The notes under the pieces were generated by a model. That model did not search any database and had not been told where the DNA came from. It saw nothing but the letters and a program-made list of their open reading frames with translations. The translations under genes and the position numbers were made by a program. This document shows, one piece after another, positions 40,857 to 48,651 of a DNA stretch of 64,000 nt. The DNA is from Gracilaria vermiculophylla. Its lineage: Eukaryota; Rhodophyta; Florideophyceae; Gracilariales; Gracilariaceae. Where the stretch lies: contig JAHNZQ020000308.1 of assembly GCA_019155205.2 (NCBI GenBank), forward strand, positions 721,453 to 785,452. Reading direction: 5' to 3'. Numbering within the stretch: position 1 is the stretch's first letter; the number at the start of each line of letters is the position of its first letter.

Positions 40857-42050
40857 ATGCTTATCTGCGTGTGCGGCCCGCCGCGCGCGGGCAAGCACTC
40901 CGTCGCGCGCTACCTCGTCGAGGCGCTGGGCGCGCGCCAGCTGCGCGCCGCCGACCTCGCGCCCGCCCAGCCCGCGCTGGCCGCGTGCTGGCGCGAGGAC
41001 GCCGTCGCCGTGCTCGTCGCCGACCCGCTGCGCTGCGCCGCGCTGCCGCGCCTGCTCGCGCGCCCGTGGGTGCTCATCGTCTTCGTCGACGCCCCGCTGC
41101 TGGTGCGCTTTGCGCGCGCGCGCCCCCCCACCGCCCACCCCGCTCCGCCGCCGGCGCTCAGCGACTTTGTGCGCGAGGAGCAGCGCCGCGCCAACGTGCA
41201 GCCCGCCGCGCACTACGAGCTGTGCGCCGCCGCCGCCGCCGCCGACGCCGACGCCGACGCCGCCGCCGACGCCGCCGATGCCGACGCCGCCGATGCCGAC
41301 GCCGCCGATGCCGACGCCGCCGATGCCGACGCCGCCGATGCCGACGCCGCCGATGTCGATGCCGACGCCGCTGACGCCGACGCTGCCAACGCCGATGCCG
41401 ACGCCGCCGACGCCGCCAACGCTGACGCCACCGCTGGCGCCGCCGATGCCTCCGCCGCCGAAACAGCGCCCGCCGCCGTCGACCTGCGGCTGCTGGAGCG
41501 GCGCGCGCACATCCGCATCTTCAACGACTTTGCGGGCGAGCAGCAGCTGCGCCGCGCGCTGGCCACGCTGCACTTCACCGACGCGCGCCGCCTGCGCCCG
41601 ACGTGGGACGCGTACTTCATGTCGCTGGCGCGGCTGGCCGCGCAGCGCGCCAACTGCATGAAGCGGCGCGTGGGCTGCGTCATTGCGCGCGACCGGCGCG
41701 TGGTGGCCACCGGCTACAACGGCACGCCGGCCGGCGTGCGCAACTGCTTCCAGGGCGGCTGCCCGCGCTGCAACCGCCTGTCGCCGCGCGCCGTCGCGCT
41801 GCACCTGTGCCTGTGCCTGCACGCCGAGGAGAACGCCATCATCGAGGCCGGCCGCCAGCGCTGCCACGGCAGCACGCTCTACTCCACCGTCTTCCCGTGC
41901 ATTCTGTGCGCCAAGAAGATCGTGCAGGCCGGCGTGGCGCGCGTCGTCTTCGACGCCCACTACGCCACCGACGACGCGTCGGAGGGCCTGCTGCGCGCGG
42001 GGCGCGTCGCCGTGCACCCCATGCGCCCCGACCGCGCGCACGTCGCGTAA
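40857..42050 (+). CDS. dCMP deaminase with N-terminal P-loop kinase-like domain
   Basis: Predicted 397-aa enzyme that deaminates dCMP to dUMP for thymidylate synthesis. Residues 1 to about 120 hold a P-loop domain (ICVCGPPRAGKHSVARYL, then LIVFVDAPLLVRF), similar to the N-terminal part of fungal Dcd1. Residues about 245-397 are the zinc deaminase: WDAYFMSLARLAAQRANC, GYNGTPAG, C-type zinc ligands, LHAEENAI (zinc His and catalytic Glu) and VFPCILCAKKI (PCxxC). Between them is a linker of about 65 residues of Asp-Ala repeats (DADAA), coded by a 15-bp tandem repeat. The extra Cys/His (CFQGGCPRC) may bind a second structural zinc as in T4/yeast enzymes. The ATG at 40857 starts the P-loop domain directly. 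Confidence 0.9.
   Translation: MLICVCGPPRAGKHSVARYLVEALGARQLRAADLAPAQPALAACWREDAVAVLVADPLRCAALPRLLARPWVLIVFVDAPLLVRFARARPPTAHPAPPPALSDFVREEQRRANVQPAAHYELCAAAAAADADADAAADAADADAADADAADADAADADAADADAADVDADAADADAANADADAADAANADATAGAADASAAETAPAAVDLRLLERRAHIRIFNDFAGEQQLRRALATLHFTDARRLRPTWDAYFMSLARLAAQRANCMKRRVGCVIARDRRVVATGYNGTPAGVRNCFQGGCPRCNRLSPRAVALHLCLCLHAEENAIIEAGRQRCHGSTLYSTVFPCILCAKKIVQAGVARVVFDAHYATDDASEGLLRAGRVAVHPMRPDRAHVA
41266..41355. repeat. 15-bp coding minisatellite in dCMP deaminase
   Basis: Six copies of ccgacgccgccgatg, in frame, coding a DADAA-type linker; degenerate copies continue to about 41445. As the unit is a multiple of three, copy changes would not break the frame. Confidence 0.95.
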
Positions 42051-42167
42051 AGCGCACTCACACTGTCGACTGTTCTCACTCGCACTTGCGTTTTGTTTTT
42101 GTTTTGTTTTGTTGTTGGTGTTGGTGGTGGTGGTCGTTGCCGCCCCGTCGCCGCCTGCCTCTAGTGT

Positions 42168-42512
42168 CTAGTACCACTGGCCCTTGCGCTGCAGGCGCAG
42201 TTTCTCCAGCAGCACGCGCCCCTCCTTGTACTTTTGGCTCTCCTCCTTGGCCTCGAGGTAGCGCCAGCCGAGCAGCACGGAGCACGCCTTGCAGCGCAGG
42301 TCGGCCACCTTGTGCACGCCCGAGATGAGCTGCCGGTGCTCAACGGCGCCCTGGTACGTGTTGATGGCGCTCTCGAACAGAAACGCCGTGCCCAGCCGCC
42401 CCTGGAAGCTCTTGGAGATGATGTGGCCCTCGTCGGCGAGCTCCGCGCCGCAGGTGGCGCACGCGTACACGCGCGCCGACGACGACAGGAACTGCAGGAA
42501 CACCCGTCCCAT
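42168..42512 (-). CDS. Yippee-family zinc protein
   Basis: Predicted 114-aa Yippee protein, a small zinc-binding beta fold related to cereblon and MSS4; the usual length is 100-120. The two zinc CxxC pairs are present: YACATCGAEL and DLRCKACSVLLGW, separated by the expected 50 or so residues with the conserved SKSFQGRLGTAFLF and VHKVADL. The ending WRYLEAKEESQKYKEGRVLLEK is typical. Molecular roles differ between family members (E3 ligase adaptor as in Gid7/Moh1, growth or stress control), so function is not assigned further. It converges on the dCMP deaminase gene with 117 bp between stops. Confidence 0.93.
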   Translation of the reverse strand: MGRVFLQFLSSSARVYACATCGAELADEGHIISKSFQGRLGTAFLFESAINTYQGAVEHRQLISGVHKVADLRCKACSVLLGWRYLEAKEESQKYKEGRVLLEKLRLQRKGQWY

Positions 42513-42544
42513 GTGCGTCTCTCGCCGCGCGCGCGCTGGTCTCT

Positions 42545-42590
<46 letters not shown>

Positions 42591-43011
42591 TGCCGCCGTC
42601 ACCGCCGCCGCCGCCGCCGTCACCGCCGCCGCCGCCGCCGTCGCCACCGCCGTCGCTGCCGCTGCCGCTGCCGCTGCCGCTGCTGTCGCGCGCGCGCGCT
42701 GCGGCCGCGCTTTATTTGGCGCCGCGGCGCGCAAAAACGGCGCGCGCGCGTGTGCGCTGCATTGGCCGCGTCCGTCGGCGCGCGCGCCGCGCCGCAAGGG
42801 GCGCCCCGCGAGGCGCGGCGCGAGTGCCGCTTGCGTGCGACGCAACACAAACGGCGGCGCACGCGAGGGGCCGCAGCTCTGGGGGCAGACGGCCGCAGCC
42901 AAAACGGCGACGCAAGGCGCGCTTAACTGCTAAGGCGCGCTTTACTGCAAAGGCGCGGCGGCGGCGGCGGGCGAGGGCGCGCAGCTGGAGGGGCACACGC
43001 GCGTGAGCAGC
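42513..43011. promoter_or_regulatory. Yippee promoter region with GCC repeats
   Basis: Immediately upstream of the Yippee start is a (gcc)n stretch with gtc/gct interruptions (about 42541-42685), probably 5' UTR. Beyond it is CG-rich DNA up to the uS13 stop. A tttatttgg word at 42710 is the only A/T-rich promoter-like element. Confidence 0.4.
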
Positions 43012-43386
43012 TCAGCCGTCGGCGGCGGGCGCGGCGTGCGGCGGCGCGCGCCTCTTCTGCGTGCGCGCGTTGCTGTGCGTGCGCTGGCCGCGCACCGGCA
43101 GGCGCTGCAGGTGGCGCGCGCCGCGGAAGCAGCGGATGCGCACGAGGCGCTGCACGCTGGCGCGCGTGGCGGCGCGCAGGTCGGTGCCCACGACGTAGCG
43201 CCGCTCCACGAGCGCGTACAGCTGGCTCAGGTGGTGCGGGCGCAGCGCCGCCGCGTCCGTGCTGGGCGTGGCGCCGATGGCGAAGCACAGCGCGCGCGCG
43301 CGCGCGCGCCCGATGCCGTACACCTGCGCCAGCGCCACCCAGATCTTCTTGGCGCCCGGCAGGTGCGTGTTGAGGAAGCGCGGCAT
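43012..43386 (-). CDS. Organellar ribosomal protein uS13 (S13)
   Basis: Predicted 124-aa small-subunit protein of the head of an organellar ribosome. Characteristic parts are RFLNTHLPGAKKIWVALAQVYGIGRARA (N-terminal H2TH helix region), LYALVERRYVVGTDLR, RLVRIRCFRGARHLQRLPVRGQRTHSNARTQKRR (the rRNA-binding C-terminal extension). Bacterial-type uS13 with the GIG and RGQRTxxNARTxK motifs points to a mitochondrial or plastid ribosome; the short N-terminus without a transit leader is more like mitochondrial proteins, but location cannot be decided. The start is the ATG of MPRFLNT. Confidence 0.93.
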   Translation of the reverse strand: MPRFLNTHLPGAKKIWVALAQVYGIGRARARALCFAIGATPSTDAAALRPHHLSQLYALVERRYVVGTDLRAATRASVQRLVRIRCFRGARHLQRLPVRGQRTHSNARTQKRRAPPHAAPAADG

Positions 43387-43700
43387 GCTGGCGGCGGCGC
43401 GGCGGCGCAGCTGCGCGGGCGGCGCGTGCGCGGGGCAACGGCGACGGCGACGGCGACGGCGGCGGCGACGGCGACGGTGCCGGCGGCGTGCGTTAAGCGC
43501 CGGCCGCCGTCGCCATAACGCGCGCCGGTCTAGACGCGCGCGCGCGCGCGCGAAAAATCCCCCCTCCGTACGCGACCGGTGCATCAGGCGCGCGCACAAG
43601 CGGGGCGCGCTCGCCGCTCCGCCGCGACTGTGCCCTCCGCGCGCAGCTGCAGCGGCGCTGCCGTGCGTAGAGTAGCGCGCCGCCGCCAAGCAGCCGCCCG

Positions 43701-43744
<44 letters not shown>

Positions 43745-43844
43745 NNNNNNNNNNNNNNNNNNNNNNNNNNNNNNNNNNNNNNNNNNNNNNNNNNNNNNNN
43801 NNNNNNNNNNNNNNNNNNNNNNNNNNNNNNNNNNNNNNNNNNNN
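43387..43844. other. CG-rich flank, C44 run and 100-N assembly gap
   Basis: Upstream of uS13 there is a gcgacg-type repeat (43438-43480), then a C run at 43701-43744 that runs into 100 unknown bases (43745-43844). A round 100-N block normally marks a gap of unknown size. A coding region is cut at its right edge. Confidence 0.95.
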
Positions 43845-43970
43845 ATCGTCGGCATCTTCGAACTGTGCCTCTGGATTCTGTGGTTTACCCTCTTTCGCAT
43901 GATGGCCGACGATACATTTGGCTCGTTTAGCATCTACAACTCCAACATCACCGCTGGCTATCTCGTCTGA
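43845..43970 (+). CDS. 3' end of a membrane-protein gene cut by the gap
   Basis: Directly after the gap one frame reads 41 residues to a TGA: a hydrophobic helix (FELCLWILWFTLFRMM) followed by a polar tail ADDTFGSFSIYNSNITAGYLV. Codon use is ordinary coding style and unlike the flanking poly-C DNA, so this is likely the last part of a polytopic membrane protein whose remainder is in the gap. The family cannot be named from this piece. Confidence 0.55.
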   Translation: MVGIFELCLWILWFTLFRMMADDTFGSFSIYNSNITAGYLV

Positions 43971-43997
43971 GCGCTACCCACGCGTCTGATTCCCCCG

Positions 43998-44030
<33 letters not shown>

Positions 44031-45086
44031 TGCCACGCCCCGCGACGCCTTCGTCTCGCGCCTGCACGCTGCCCAGTGCACACCAACTTGTCAGCAGCCT
44101 GTGTTCACTCAATGTGCATCACTTCAATTTGGCGGCGCACATTGATGCGCTACCGCACGCCTTGTGACGCCGCCATGTCTCGTTCGCACACAGCGCAACA
44201 AACCAAGTCGGGCCACCACTTGCCATTCCTCGCGTAATCGAACCGACTTGAGCACGGAGCCACACGTCTGCTCGCATTGCACGCACGAGCGCTGTGCCGT
44301 CGCGAACGCCGCAGTCGTGAGAGCTGTTGCGCGCACCTGTGTTGTAAGCCGTGCCGGCGTCGAAGCTCCTGCCTCACACGTCTCAAAATTCAATGTGCCC
44401 TTTTTTCTTTCCTGTCCCGAGTGACGTTAGTTGCACTTGGAACACCCAAGTGCGCGCGTGCGCACCGAGTGAACATTCATGCGGTAACAGTTGCACATCA
44501 AATGCGGCGCAGATCTTGTTCGCGTCCGCACTTGGCAAGTTGACGCCCACTTCTTCTCCGTTCTGCTGCACCGCATTCCATGTTCGCAACGTCACACAAA
44601 CGCTCAAGTCGTGGTAAGCGACACACTGCGCCGTCCAAAACGCAACCGTCATGACACACAATGTTCACGTCTGCAAATCGGCACATGTCTTGTCCAGTCA
44701 AGTCCGAATTGCCGACGCTTTCGGTGTGCGCTTTCGGCACACCAACCGCCTCCACTCACGTGCTCATACGCTTTGTGCCAAAACGCCGTCCATTGCAAGC
44801 TGCATCTTTCTCATCTCGTCTCATTAATTTCTGACCGCAGCGCGTGATATGTGTTTCCGTCACATCAAGCAGCTCCCCGCTCGTGTTGTGCCAACGTCAG
44901 GTGAGCAAATTCGAGCTGTCGCAGGCGCTATGTGAAACAACGCATTAAAAACTTTCCCACACTTTTTGTTGTACGTCTGATACCAACCAAGTTATCGGTA
45001 CAATTCTACTTAACGCCTGTTGACCTACACATCGTCCTGTACAATTTTTTGCGCAAGTCGCAAGTGAGAGCAGCATTTCGACATCA
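43971..45086. other. Non-coding spacer with C32 run and A/C-rich DNA
   Basis: A C run at 43998-44029, then about 1 kb of moderately C/A-rich DNA similar to the tracts at 6.7-8 kb and 17.5-18.4 kb. No protein-like frame or tRNA is recognised. It should hold the 3' UTRs of the truncated gene and of the convergent NCBP3-like gene. Confidence 0.45.
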
Positions 45087-46277
45087 CTAGGAGCCTAGAG
45101 CTCGGTCTAGATCCATCTTTGTCACCTTTTTTGTTTGCGCCTTGAGAATAGCTATCTTGCGGTCTTGATGCACCCCGAGTGATGCTCCTCTTCGACTTTG
45201 CTTCTGTGCCACCTCCGTGGCCTCGCTATCGCCCTTTCGTCGCCGTCTACGACTGTTTTTGCTGTCGTTCGACCGACGGCTGGAGGTAGACCGCTTCTTG
45301 CTGGTCATGCTGCGACTCCACTTGCTCTTCGGATTCGGCATCTCCGGCCTCTTGTCCTTCTCTGTAGCCTGCCGAATCCAGATCGGAACAAGCGTGTCGC
45401 CCTTTTCAAACGGCTTTCCACTTCGCCATGTCAGCTCCTCGCTGAGCGAGCCCTCCCCGGCCACAGCCAACCCCTTACCACCGCCTTCGCCGTCATCCAT
45501 CTTGTCCTTCGGAGCGTCATCCACAACCTCATCCATGCCCACGTGCTTGCCATGCTCGGTCAGCCCGCGCAGCGCCCGTCGCATCGTGTGCTCATCCTCG
45601 AACGCAATGTTGCAACTGGAGTCGTTGAGCCACTCACACCAAGACGGGCCGTACTCGTGGAAGTGGCGCAGCACGTCCGCCGTGCTCAGCAAGTCCACGC
45701 CAAACACGTGCAGCACCTCCGCGCGCGCCGCCTCGCCCACCGCCACGTCGCGCCGCCGCTCCAGCGCGTCGTCGTCCACCACGCGCGCCGCGCCCACCAG
45801 CGCGCGCGCCTGCCCGCCGAAGCGCTGCGCGCGCGCCTCGCGCGCGGCGCGCTCCGCGTCATCGTCGCCGCCGCCGCCGCCGCCGCTGCTGTCGCCGCCG
45901 CCGCCGCCGTCGCGCGCGCCGCCGAAGCGGCGCGCGCGCAGGGCGCGCCGGTCCTGCTGGTCGGGCGCCTGCGGGTCGAAGCCGGACGCGAAGCCCTGGC
46001 GCGCGTGCGCGCGGCGCGCGCCGAGCACGTGCAGCTCCGTGGCGCGCGTGCGCAGGTGCGCGGCGCCGAAGCGCGCGGCGCGCGCGGCGAACTTGTCGGA
46101 GGCCTGGTCGACCTGCTGGCGCAGGCGGGAGAGCGCCGTCGGGGCGGGCGGCAGGTCGAAGGTGATGGGGTTTGCGGCGGCGGCGGGCGGCGGCGCGGGT
46201 TGGGCGGGCTGCGCGGGCTGCGCGGGCGGCGGCTTCGGCAGGCTTGGGGCGCGTTGCGGGGAGGTTGTCTGCGCCAT
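45087..46277 (-). CDS. NCBP3-like RNA-binding protein
   Basis: Predicted 396-aa nuclear protein. The central part (about residues 205-265) is the degenerate RRM of nuclear cap-binding protein subunit 3: EVLHVFGVDLLSTADVLRHF, then PSWCEWLNDSSCNIAFEDEHTMRRALRGL, matching the NCBP3 hallmark around the WxxDxSCN motif. Before it are three copies of an R/K-x-x-RFG motif (ARAARFG, RARRFGG, RAQRFGG), the type found in THO1/SARNP proteins that contact the mRNA-export helicase UAP56. The C-terminus is Lys/Arg/Ser-rich and disordered. Together this suggests mRNA cap binding/export (NCBP3 links CBC, ARS2 and TREX); the role is inferred. Gly/Asp repeats (GGGGGD) interrupt the N-terminal half. The start is MAQTTSPQ. 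Confidence 0.82.
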   Translation of the reverse strand: MAQTTSPQRAPSLPKPPPAQPAQPAQPAPPPAAAANPITFDLPPAPTALSRLRQQVDQASDKFAARAARFGAAHLRTRATELHVLGARRAHARQGFASGFDPQAPDQQDRRALRARRFGGARDGGGGGDSSGGGGGGDDDAERAAREARAQRFGGQARALVGAARVVDDDALERRRDVAVGEAARAEVLHVFGVDLLSTADVLRHFHEYGPSWCEWLNDSSCNIAFEDEHTMRRALRGLTEHGKHVGMDEVVDDAPKDKMDDGEGGGKGLAVAGEGSLSEELTWRSGKPFEKGDTLVPIWIRQATEKDKRPEMPNPKSKWSRSMTSKKRSTSSRRSNDSKNSRRRRRKGDSEATEVAQKQSRRGASLGVHQDRKIAILKAQTKKVTKMDLDRALGS

Positions 46278-46617
46278 TTTGCAGACGGACGGGCGGGGGG
46301 AACTGGGCGGCTCGGGAAGAGCGGGGTGAAGCGATGCGGCGGGCGCTGCGCGACGGCGACCGTGCAGGCGGCCGTCGGCGAGTGCGCCCGCCGGTGGCCG
46401 TCGGGCCATTTTGTATTTATCGCTGCGCGTCTGCCGTGCGTCGCGCATGCGGCTGGCGACTAGCCATGATGCGCCCTGCGCACAGGCACGCGCGCGCTTC
46501 TCACGCGTGCTACGTATTCCAGTCGGTGTTGTTGTCCACGTATGGTCTTCATGTTTCGTTTCTTGGAATTAAATACTGTGAATTTCCCTCACATTCTCAT
46601 CGGAGCAACGCGCGCAA
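46278..46617. promoter_or_regulatory. Upstream flank of NCBP3-like gene and of the permuted tRNA
   Basis: 340 bp holding the promoter of the NCBP3-like gene (minus) and the leader of the tRNA gene (plus). The last bases (TCGGAGCA, 46600-46607) are complementary to the tRNA trailer (46716-46724). Confidence 0.45.
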
Positions 46618-46620
46618 CGT

Positions 46621-46712
46621 TCAGGTCGTAGTATACTTCGTATGCGTGAGTTCGAATCTCACCGCTGTCAAAGGATTAGGCAGCGTGGCCGAGTGGTCTA
46701 AGGCGCTAAGCG
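46621..46712 (+). tRNA. Circularly permuted tRNA-Leu(CAG): 3' half precedes 5' half
   Basis: The 3' half comes first: from about 46621, anticodon loop TTCAGGT (T33, anticodon CAG), anticodon stem CGTAG, variable arm ATAC-TTC-GTAT, T stem GTGAG/CTCAC with loop TTCGAAT, acceptor CGCTGTC and discriminator A (46671). Eight bases follow (aaggatta), then the 5' half: acceptor GGCAGCG (46680-46686, pairing fully with CGCTGTC with one G-U), TG, Leu-type D arm GCC-GAGTGGTCTAA-GGC, G26 and anticodon stem CTAAG, ending at about 46711-46712. Joined in tRNA order this gives an 83-nt type II tRNA; the only defect is an A30-G40 mismatch. The A-box lies downstream of the B-box, as in known permuted genes. 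The break is near positions 31-33. The gene needs circularisation and cleavage between discriminator and G1 to mature. Confidence 0.85.
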
Positions 46713-46726
46713 GGTGCTTCCGAAAT

Positions 46727-46732
46727 TTTTTC
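46727..46732 (+). terminator. RNA polymerase III terminator of permuted tRNA-Leu
   Basis: T6 run about 15 bases after the end of the 5' half; it defines a short trailer in the precursor. Confidence 0.75.
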
Positions 46733-47031
46733 AATTTTGAAGCCTCCGAAGAAATGAAGTAGCAGCAATGGCTCGTTGCGGGCGCAGTTTCAGAGCGCTC
46801 CATTGCGGTCATTGAGTAGTTAGAAGCACACCGACCGATGGATAGCCTGAAAGAGCGCCGGATAGACTTTTTACGCTTTACGTCCAAGTTTTTACTGCTA
46901 CGAGCAAGGACACACGAAGCGAGGCAGTTTTTAACTTGGGCACAGGTACAGAGCAACTGCAAAAGGAAATTCTATCAATGCTACACATCAGCTATCAACC
47001 GATCAAGTTAAGGGCCCAATGACGTCCCAAT

Positions 47032-48279
47032 TTACAAGAGTTTGCCCACCTGTCGTTTCCGCACAGCACGCAGCACGACGTCATCCATGAACGTTGACAA
47101 CATGGACGCCACAGTGAATACGCCCCCAATGATGGCGCACAATTGCACCAAAAAGTGCAAAAACGATCTTCTCGACTCCTCCACTTCAACATGAATAGGA
47201 CTCAAATCGTAGTTGAGGAACACGCCAGGCATTAACTGCCCGCCCTGCCCCGGGTCGCTTCTTCGAAAAAAGTACGATTGCGAATACTGATTCGTCCGCA
47301 ATGTCCTTGAATACGGTAGTTTGTAAGTCGTAGGCACTACGCGGATGAAGTACTCATGAGCACCCATAGCGTCTTCCACTCGCGTGGCATGCTTAGAAAT
47401 GCCGTCCAGAGGGTTTACCTGTCCTGGGTACGGTTCACCAAACCACAACTTGTTGATACGGTGACTGAGGTCTAGCTTGTGGTTTCGCACAGCGCTCAAA
47501 TCGTGTAGCGTGTGGCCGTGGAACTGGAACGAGTGGCCCGGGGTGAGATTGATGCGGCCCGCAACCTTGGAAATCTCAATGTGTCCGTGAATATTACAGC
47601 CGTACCGCTCGTCAAAGGCGCCGGGCGTGATGGTCTTGACGCCCTCACGCACGCACTGCGGTATGTTAGTGAGATCAGTTAGTAGCCAGCCTCGCTTTTC
47701 GTACATTTTGCGCACTTCGGCGCACGTGTTGCAGCACTCGTTTCCTGTCAACCCGGCGCCCATGCAGCTGCCGCACTCGTTCGGGCGCGGGGACGGGGGG
47801 GTGTTGCGCGCTGCGGCGGAGCTTGTGGAATTAGTTGACACTCGCGACGACACGTGCAGCTTTGTTCGCGGTTGTTCAACTTTGCGTCCCTCGTGATCGA
47901 TGGCTATCTTGTACATGTGGTTGGTGATCTCCAACTGCACGGTGCCGCCAATATCCAGCGCGTCGACGCCCATAATCTCGCAATTAACGTGCGGAAAGTC
48001 CACATCAAGGTAAATGCGCAACTTTTCACCCACGCCCGCGTCTACCGACAGAGTGGTGGTCCTTTTGGGGGTCAGAAACGACCACAGCTCTGTGAGAAAC
48101 AACAGCGAGATGACGAAAAAGGAGATAATCGAAATGGTGCCGCCGACGGTCGACTGCGTGCGCAAGTCCTCTGGCACCTTCATCATGCGCGAAAACGCGT
48201 CCAGCGAGCGCATGAGGCGCGCGTAGCCGGAGGCCAGCCCGCCGTGCTCGGGGGCGGCGGCCCGGTGCGGGAGCGTCAT
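47032..48279 (-). CDS. ERGIC3/Erv46-type ER-Golgi cargo receptor
   Basis: Predicted 415-aa membrane protein that cycles between ER and Golgi in COPII/COPI vesicles with its partner Erv41. Near the N-terminus is LDAFSRMMKVPEDLRTQSTVGG, followed by helix 1 (ISIISFFVISLLFLTELW). The lumenal domain holds LRIYLDVDFPHVNCEIMGVDALD, the cysteine cluster ECGSCMGAG..ECCNTCAEVRKMYEKRGW and GCNIHGHIEISKVAGRINLTPGHSFQ, all typical. Helix 2 lies near the C-terminus (FLVQLCAIIGGVFTVASML). Length matches Erv46. The cysteine CxxC/CC pattern supports a disulfide-bonded lumenal domain. It may work with SEC13, also in this window, in early secretory traffic. The start ATG gives MTLPHRAAAPEHGG. Confidence 0.95.
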   Translation of the reverse strand: MTLPHRAAAPEHGGLASGYARLMRSLDAFSRMMKVPEDLRTQSTVGGTISIISFFVISLLFLTELWSFLTPKRTTTLSVDAGVGEKLRIYLDVDFPHVNCEIMGVDALDIGGTVQLEITNHMYKIAIDHEGRKVEQPRTKLHVSSRVSTNSTSSAAARNTPPSPRPNECGSCMGAGLTGNECCNTCAEVRKMYEKRGWLLTDLTNIPQCVREGVKTITPGAFDERYGCNIHGHIEISKVAGRINLTPGHSFQFHGHTLHDLSAVRNHKLDLSHRINKLWFGEPYPGQVNPLDGISKHATRVEDAMGAHEYFIRVVPTTYKLPYSRTLRTNQYSQSYFFRRSDPGQGGQLMPGVFLNYDLSPIHVEVEESRRSFLHFLVQLCAIIGGVFTVASMLSTFMDDVVLRAVRKRQVGKLL

Positions 48280-48651
48280 GGCGCGCGACGGAGAGCGGCA
48301 GCGCAGGCGCGACGAGCGGGGCGCGGGGCCGGAGCGCGCAGGCAGACGGTCGCCGCCGCGTCGCGCATCGGCGCCGCGCCTGCGCACGCGCGCGCCCTTG
48401 CGCACCGCCAACTCGGCGCGCCCGCACGCAGCCAGCCTTTCGATTCGAACAGACACCAAGCTGCTCTCCGACAGCGCTGCCACGTGTGTCTCCGCCCACG
48501 TGGCCGCGCGCGCGGCGTGGCCACGTGACGCGGCCGGCCGCCACGGCGCGCGGCGCTGAGCTCGGCGCCCGTGCGATGGCGGTGTGAGCGGCCGCGCCGC
48601 TCGCCACGGAGGGGGGAGCGGTCGGTGCGGCGCCGTTGCCCACTTCGCACC
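48280..48651. promoter_or_regulatory. Divergent promoter (ERGIC3 / Hsp33)
   Basis: 372 bp, CG-rich, with a repeated cacgtggc/cacgtg-type word near 48480-48530 (ccacgtgtgtc, cccacgtggcc, gccacgtgac), i.e. three E-box/G-box-like CACGTG cores within about 50 bp. This is a possible shared regulatory element. Confidence 0.45.

Noticed and set aside
46642..46712. Two unrelated tRNA fragments instead of one permuted gene
   Set aside because: The acceptor strands of the two pieces pair fully with each other, the pieces complement without overlap, and a Pol III terminator follows; chance fragments would not do this.
46600..46735. A canonical 3-4-3 bulge-helix-bulge at the permuted tRNA break
   Set aside because: Several registers were tried by eye; each gave only partial helices, so no canonical motif is claimed.
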